From Thermoplasmatota archaeon (lineage in GTDB: Archaea > Thermoplasmatota > E2 > DHVEG-1): a DNA stretch of 6,664 nt. Of this stretch, positions 3,314 through 6,664 are shown piece after piece. Position 1 is the first letter of the stretch, and each line of letters starts with the position of its first letter. The notes under the pieces were generated by a model that was not told the DNA's origin, made no database searches, and saw nothing but the letters and a program-made list of their open reading frames with translations. Made by a program: the position numbers and the translations under genes. The stretch covers positions 1 through 6,664 of the forward strand of contig JAHJFH010000372.1 of NCBI GenBank assembly GCA_018824925.1, read 5' to 3'.

Positions 3314-4903
3314 TTAGGTAATTATCTTTTGAAGGTAGATGCCTTTGTTTTTGAAACCGAGCTCCCGGTAATATGGTTTAACCCCGATGCCACTAAGAAC
3401 AAAAAGTTTGGTTTTATCAAAATCTTCGCTACATAGTTTTTCAGCAGTGTTAATTAAGGTTTTTCCATAGCCACGATGTTGTGTTGCTAATGAGGTATGT
3501 GTTCCGAGAGGGAGTTCTTTTCCTACGATTTTCAATTCTCTAATGAGCATACAGGGATGTCTACTGAGTTCAGAGCGATGTGATTGAGTTATATCGCGGA
3601 GTCTGAGATATCCAAGGAGTAAATCTTGTTTTTTGTCTTCAATTGAGAGAAATATTTCGGTGCTACCACTTGCTTCATATCGATGTATTTTTGTTTCGAC
3701 GGAGAGATCTTCGTAGCATATGTCGGTGGTGAGTGAACGATGTCCTATTTCTCGACAGCGGATACAACGACATTGTGTCCCATGTGCTTTCATTTCATTA
3801 AGAACCCATTGTCTGAGATTGCTTTTTGTGACACCTGATTTGATAAGGGGTGCTGGTATATCACGTTGGATGCGTTGAATGCGTACCCATTCGGGGATAT
3901 ATGTTTTCATTTGTGCGATTAGTTGAATGGCTTGTGAGGTGGTTAATGGTTGATATTTGTGTTGTTTCCAGAGGTGGTAGAGTTTGGTATCTTCCATGAT
4001 GAGGGTGGGGTAGAGTTTGAGCATATCGGGTTTGAAGCGGGCGTCCGCAAATATTGTTCTTATCATTTCTATATCCATTTCAGGTGTTGTATCGGGGAGA
4101 CCGGGCATGAGGTGATAGCATATTTTAAATCCTGCATCTTTTGCTATTCTTGTAGCATATATTGTATCTGTTACGGTGTGTCCTCTTTCTATGAGTTGTA
4201 AAACATGATCATAGATTGTCTGTACACCAATTTCCATGCGTGTTGCTCCTAAGGTTAAACAATGGTCACAATGTTGAAGTCGAAACCAATCTGGACGGGT
4301 TTCAATGGTGATTCCAATACATCGAGCAGCTGCGTGCTCATTAAAATGCTGGGCTTGTTGCAAAGAGGTTGATTCTTGTAGGTTGAAGGCATCAATGCAT
4401 CGTCGTATAAACCATTCCTGATATGCTGGATGACGTGCAGTGAAGGTTCCTCCCATGACTATGAGATCGATTTTGTTGGTTGGATGGCCAATTGCTTGTA
4501 ATTGATTGATACGATTTATGGTTTGTTGATAGGGATCAAATCCATGGAGATCCGCTCGAAGGGCAGCTGGTTCGTGGCCAGTATAGCTTTGGGGAGTACA
4601 ATGGTCAGGTCCTCCAGGACATGGTGTACAGCGTCCATGTGGGCAGGGAGCTGGTGACGTCATAACTGCAACAATAGCTACACCAGATATGGTTCTCATC
4701 GGTTTTTTCTGTAATAGTGCAAACGCAGGGTGTGTTGCAGGGATATGTTTTGGTAGACGACTGAGAATATCACTATCTGGTGGGACTATGTTGATTTTAT
4801 ATTTTTTACAGAGTTTTATTTTGGTTTTATGTAAGGTATCTTTTGAGGTTATTTGATTAGATAGGAGTAGTTGGGTTATCTCTTGGTAGAAATCCATGTT
4901 CAC
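3314..4903 (-). CDS. elp3: Elp3: radical SAM and acetyltransferase tRNA-modifying enzyme
   Basis: Elp3 builds the carboxymethyl side chain on C5 of wobble uridine 34 in certain tRNAs, using S-adenosylmethionine radical chemistry and acetyl-CoA. The 529-residue protein has the full architecture. A basic N-terminal region (to about 70) is followed by the radical SAM domain with iron-sulfur cysteines C87, C92 and C95 in PCPHGRCTPCPGG. Next come VMGGTFTARHP (149-159) and IEIGV-type core strands (RMEIGVQTIYDHV, 222-234), linker zinc-type cysteines C378, C380 and C383 (QCRCIRCRE), and a C-terminal GNAT acetyltransferase domain. This last has acetyl-CoA-binding QHRGYGK (475-481) and PYYRELGF (510-517). 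The start codon at 4903 is GTG, with AGAAGG upstream; an ATG two codons later (4897) is an alternative. It follows the Lhr gene by 49 bases with no terminator. Confidence 0.96.
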   Translation of the reverse strand: MNMDFYQEITQLLLSNQITSKDTLHKTKIKLCKKYKINIVPPDSDILSRLPKHIPATHPAFALLQKKPMRTISGVAIVAVMTSPAPCPHGRCTPCPGGPDHCTPQSYTGHEPAALRADLHGFDPYQQTINRINQLQAIGHPTNKIDLIVMGGTFTARHPAYQEWFIRRCIDAFNLQESTSLQQAQHFNEHAAARCIGITIETRPDWFRLQHCDHCLTLGATRMEIGVQTIYDHVLQLIERGHTVTDTIYATRIAKDAGFKICYHLMPGLPDTTPEMDIEMIRTIFADARFKPDMLKLYPTLIMEDTKLYHLWKQHKYQPLTTSQAIQLIAQMKTYIPEWVRIQRIQRDIPAPLIKSGVTKSNLRQWVLNEMKAHGTQCRCIRCREIGHRSLTTDICYEDLSVETKIHRYEASGSTEIFLSIEDKKQDLLLGYLRLRDITQSHRSELSRHPCMLIRELKIVGKELPLGTHTSLATQHRGYGKTLINTAEKLCSEDFDKTKLFVLSGIGVKPYYRELGFKNKGIYLQKIIT

Positions 4904-4952
4904 ATTTAGAACCTTCTAGGGTTTGTAAAGATTTTTCTTTTCTTATGTAATA

Positions 4953-6664
4953 TTAGGTATCCCAAAAACCTCTGGTGCGAGCATATTGTATCTCCGAATG
5001 TAATATGCTTCTTAGGAGATTTAATTGCTCTTCCTCAGATTTTTCGAGATCACGTCTGTCAAATCGACGGAGTATGCGAGCAGCGGTATCTGGTCCAATG
5101 CCTCGTGCGACTAATGTGAGAATTGCTGGGTGACCGTAACTGAGAATGAGGCTAGCGTTCTTGTTAAGTCGTTGTAATATTTTTCGTTCTTCGGGGGTTG
5201 GATGTTTTTTACTAAGGAGTTTTGCGTCCTGGCTATGATGTCGACGTAGAACCGCGATTTTTATGGCTTTGCATTGCGGACACTGTGGTTTTTTAGGGGT
5301 ACGGCTGACGTGGGTATCCCAAGTGTGATAGCAGTTTGTACAGGCAAGGGTTATGGTAGTGTCCTCTAACCGGTTTTTTAGTGCCATGAGAATGGTTCGG
5401 TCAGCGCGTTGGGGGACCATGAGTCCTCGGATGGTTTCAAATCCTTGGCATCCTATGGGTGAGATTGGTTGTATGTGAATGGTAATGTTTCCAGTTTGTA
5501 TGTTTGATAGAATTTTTTTTGTGTTTGGGATGTCCATGCGTTCCCATATGATTTTATCAAGTGATTCATCCATGATAAGAGTGTGTTCAAAGATGCTTAG
5601 TAGGCGTTTGCTTCCTATGGCTTTGTAATCGAAATCTCTTCGGAGTGCACCAAATTTTCTGGCTACATGGACAAGTTGCCATCGAATGTAGGTAGAATTT
5701 TTAAGAATTGTTTCAAGCAAATAATCGAGGCTTTCAGGGGTCGTGGTTTCAAGAAGGGTTTTCAATCGATCAGGGGGAATTTTTCCAGGGAGTTCTAGGA
5801 TAATACGGTAGGGGTCACTAGTGATTCCGATACTTTCACCAATGGTTTGTGCAAGGAGCGCTGAGAGTATTCTGCCAAGTGTCTCATTTACTTTGGTTCC
5901 ATAGCAGGCATTAATGATAATGGTTCGCTCCTCAATTTCTATAGTTATTATGGTGTCTGTTGGGACAATGAATCCTTTTGTTTGTTGTTCGTTTATGAGG
6001 TCAATGAATTGTTGCATACTGGTTGTTTCACAGGGATAATTAGTTATGGGTTGTTTTTGTTGTGCTTGTGCCCTGAGTTGCCCTACCTCAACTGCTACTT
6101 CATAGGGTACAGGAATGTCTTCCCCTACCCACGAGGGGGCTTCTCCCATGTCTGCGATTGAGGATACAAGGATTTTATCTTCTTCACGCTGTAGGATCAT
6201 CCAGGGTCTGCCTTTTAAAATGAATTTTTCTCCTTCGAAACCAGCTGTGAGAACATAACTTTCATCAAGTGTACCTATGGCTCGTCGTGTGCTCACATCG
6301 ATGACTGGATAGGTTTTTTCATCGGGTATCATTGATATATTATCGAGAAAGTAGGTGCGGGATTGCATGCGTTTTTCAAGATACAGTTCAGAACTTTCTT
6401 CGTTAAACCAGATACTTCGTTGATTGCGTAATTGGGTCAATATTTTTTCGTAGAGTGATCGTGCGAGTGTTGAAAATGGATATGATCGGGTTAGAATAGT
6501 ATAGACCCGTTGGGGGGTGATTTGTCCGTATTCAAGAACGATTGATATGATTTGATTAGTCAAAACGGAGAGAGGGTTTTTTCTGACAATTAGTCGTTCA
6601 ACAGTTCCTTGGAGAGCTTTTTCGGCTATAACGATGCTTTCTATAAAATCCTCTGTATTTAATG
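4953..6664 (-). CDS. lhr: Lhr-like superfamily 2 helicase, C-terminal part (cut by window edge)
   Basis: Only the last 569 residues are inside the window; the frame is open at 6664, so the two RecA-like motor domains with the Walker motifs lie outside. The visible part starts in the region after the motor. It holds the winged-helix segment NPLSVLTNQIISIVLEYG, typical of Lhr proteins, and the beta-rich block with GEAPSWVGEDIPVPYEVAVE (about 173-192 of the fragment). The long Lhr-core C-terminal domain follows. A zinc-ribbon-like set of cysteines, CTNC and CPQC 16 residues apart (441/444 and 461/464), comes next, then a helix-hairpin-helix-like ARGIGPDTAARILRR near 519-533. Lhr-family enzymes are 3'-to-5' nucleic acid helicases of DNA repair or RNA metabolism. 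The gene is not truncated: TTG at 6563 is an internal codon, not the start. It probably shares a transcript with elp3. Confidence 0.9.
   Translation of the reverse strand, partial: LNTEDFIESIVIAEKALQGTVERLIVRKNPLSVLTNQIISIVLEYGQITPQRVYTILTRSYPFSTLARSLYEKILTQLRNQRSIWFNEESSELYLEKRMQSRTYFLDNISMIPDEKTYPVIDVSTRRAIGTLDESYVLTAGFEGEKFILKGRPWMILQREEDKILVSSIADMGEAPSWVGEDIPVPYEVAVEVGQLRAQAQQKQPITNYPCETTSMQQFIDLINEQQTKGFIVPTDTIITIEIEERTIIINACYGTKVNETLGRILSALLAQTIGESIGITSDPYRIILELPGKIPPDRLKTLLETTTPESLDYLLETILKNSTYIRWQLVHVARKFGALRRDFDYKAIGSKRLLSIFEHTLIMDESLDKIIWERMDIPNTKKILSNIQTGNITIHIQPISPIGCQGFETIRGLMVPQRADRTILMALKNRLEDTTITLACTNCYHTWDTHVSRTPKKPQCPQCKAIKIAVLRRHHSQDAKLLSKKHPTPEERKILQRLNKNASLILSYGHPAILTLVARGIGPDTAARILRRFDRRDLEKSEEEQLNLLRSILHSEIQYARTRGFWDT

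Noticed and set aside
3950..4201. 83-residue plus-strand frame opposite elp3
   Set aside because: It is antisense to the conserved radical SAM domain; no ribosome binding site or recognisable motif.
4953..6563. A 536-residue helicase fragment starting at 6563
   Set aside because: The codon at 6563 is TTG and the frame continues open for 33 more codons to the window edge with Lhr-like sequence, so this is an internal position of a larger gene.
1..6664. Mobile element, CRISPR array or integration site at the tRNA gene
   Set aside because: No transposase, integrase, repeated spacer pattern or duplicated tRNA 3' end was seen within the window.

Overview
This window is archaeal DNA, most likely from a euryarchaeon in the broad sense. 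The evidence is an FtsZ2-type tubulin preceded by a CdrS-like ribbon-helix-helix gene, an archaeal initiation factor aIF2-beta carrying a TRAM domain, an Elp3 with archaeal architecture, an Lhr-type helicase, TATA-box promoters and GGAG-type ribosome binding sites. The DNA is AT-rich and looks mesophilic. I cannot place it to order. I see no mobile element, CRISPR array or sign of recent transfer; this is a housekeeping chromosome segment.

Layout from left to right: about 70 bases with no recognised gene; a tRNA-Arg(UCG) on the minus strand; a divergent promoter region; a stand-alone response-regulator receiver on the plus strand; and a hairpin with T-tracts on both sides, placed to end transcription from both directions. 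All remaining genes are on the minus strand. Read in the direction of transcription (right to left), they are the C-terminal two thirds or so of an Lhr-like helicase cut by the window edge, elp3, a 45-residue orphan small protein missed by ordinary length cut-offs, aIF2-beta with a C-terminal TRAM domain, cdrS and ftsZ2.

Two themes stand out. Translation and RNA handling are represented by tRNA-Arg, Elp3 (wobble-uridine modification), aIF2-beta and possibly Lhr. Cell division is represented by the cdrS-ftsZ2 pair, whose haloarchaeal counterpart is a known co-transcribed regulator/tubulin unit. Lhr and elp3 are 49 bases apart with no terminator between them and probably form one transcript. 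The small protein, aIF2-beta and cdrS each have a TATA-like element of their own.

The most interesting signal is in the cdrS-ftsZ2 junction. A perfect 12-bp GC-rich inverted repeat lies just upstream of a GGAGG ribosome binding site, suggesting that ftsZ2 starts at 1840 rather than at the longest possible start (1921), and that its translation or transcription may be controlled through this element. A second cluster of short palindromes lies upstream of the cdrS TATA box. No wholly new multi-gene system is evident.
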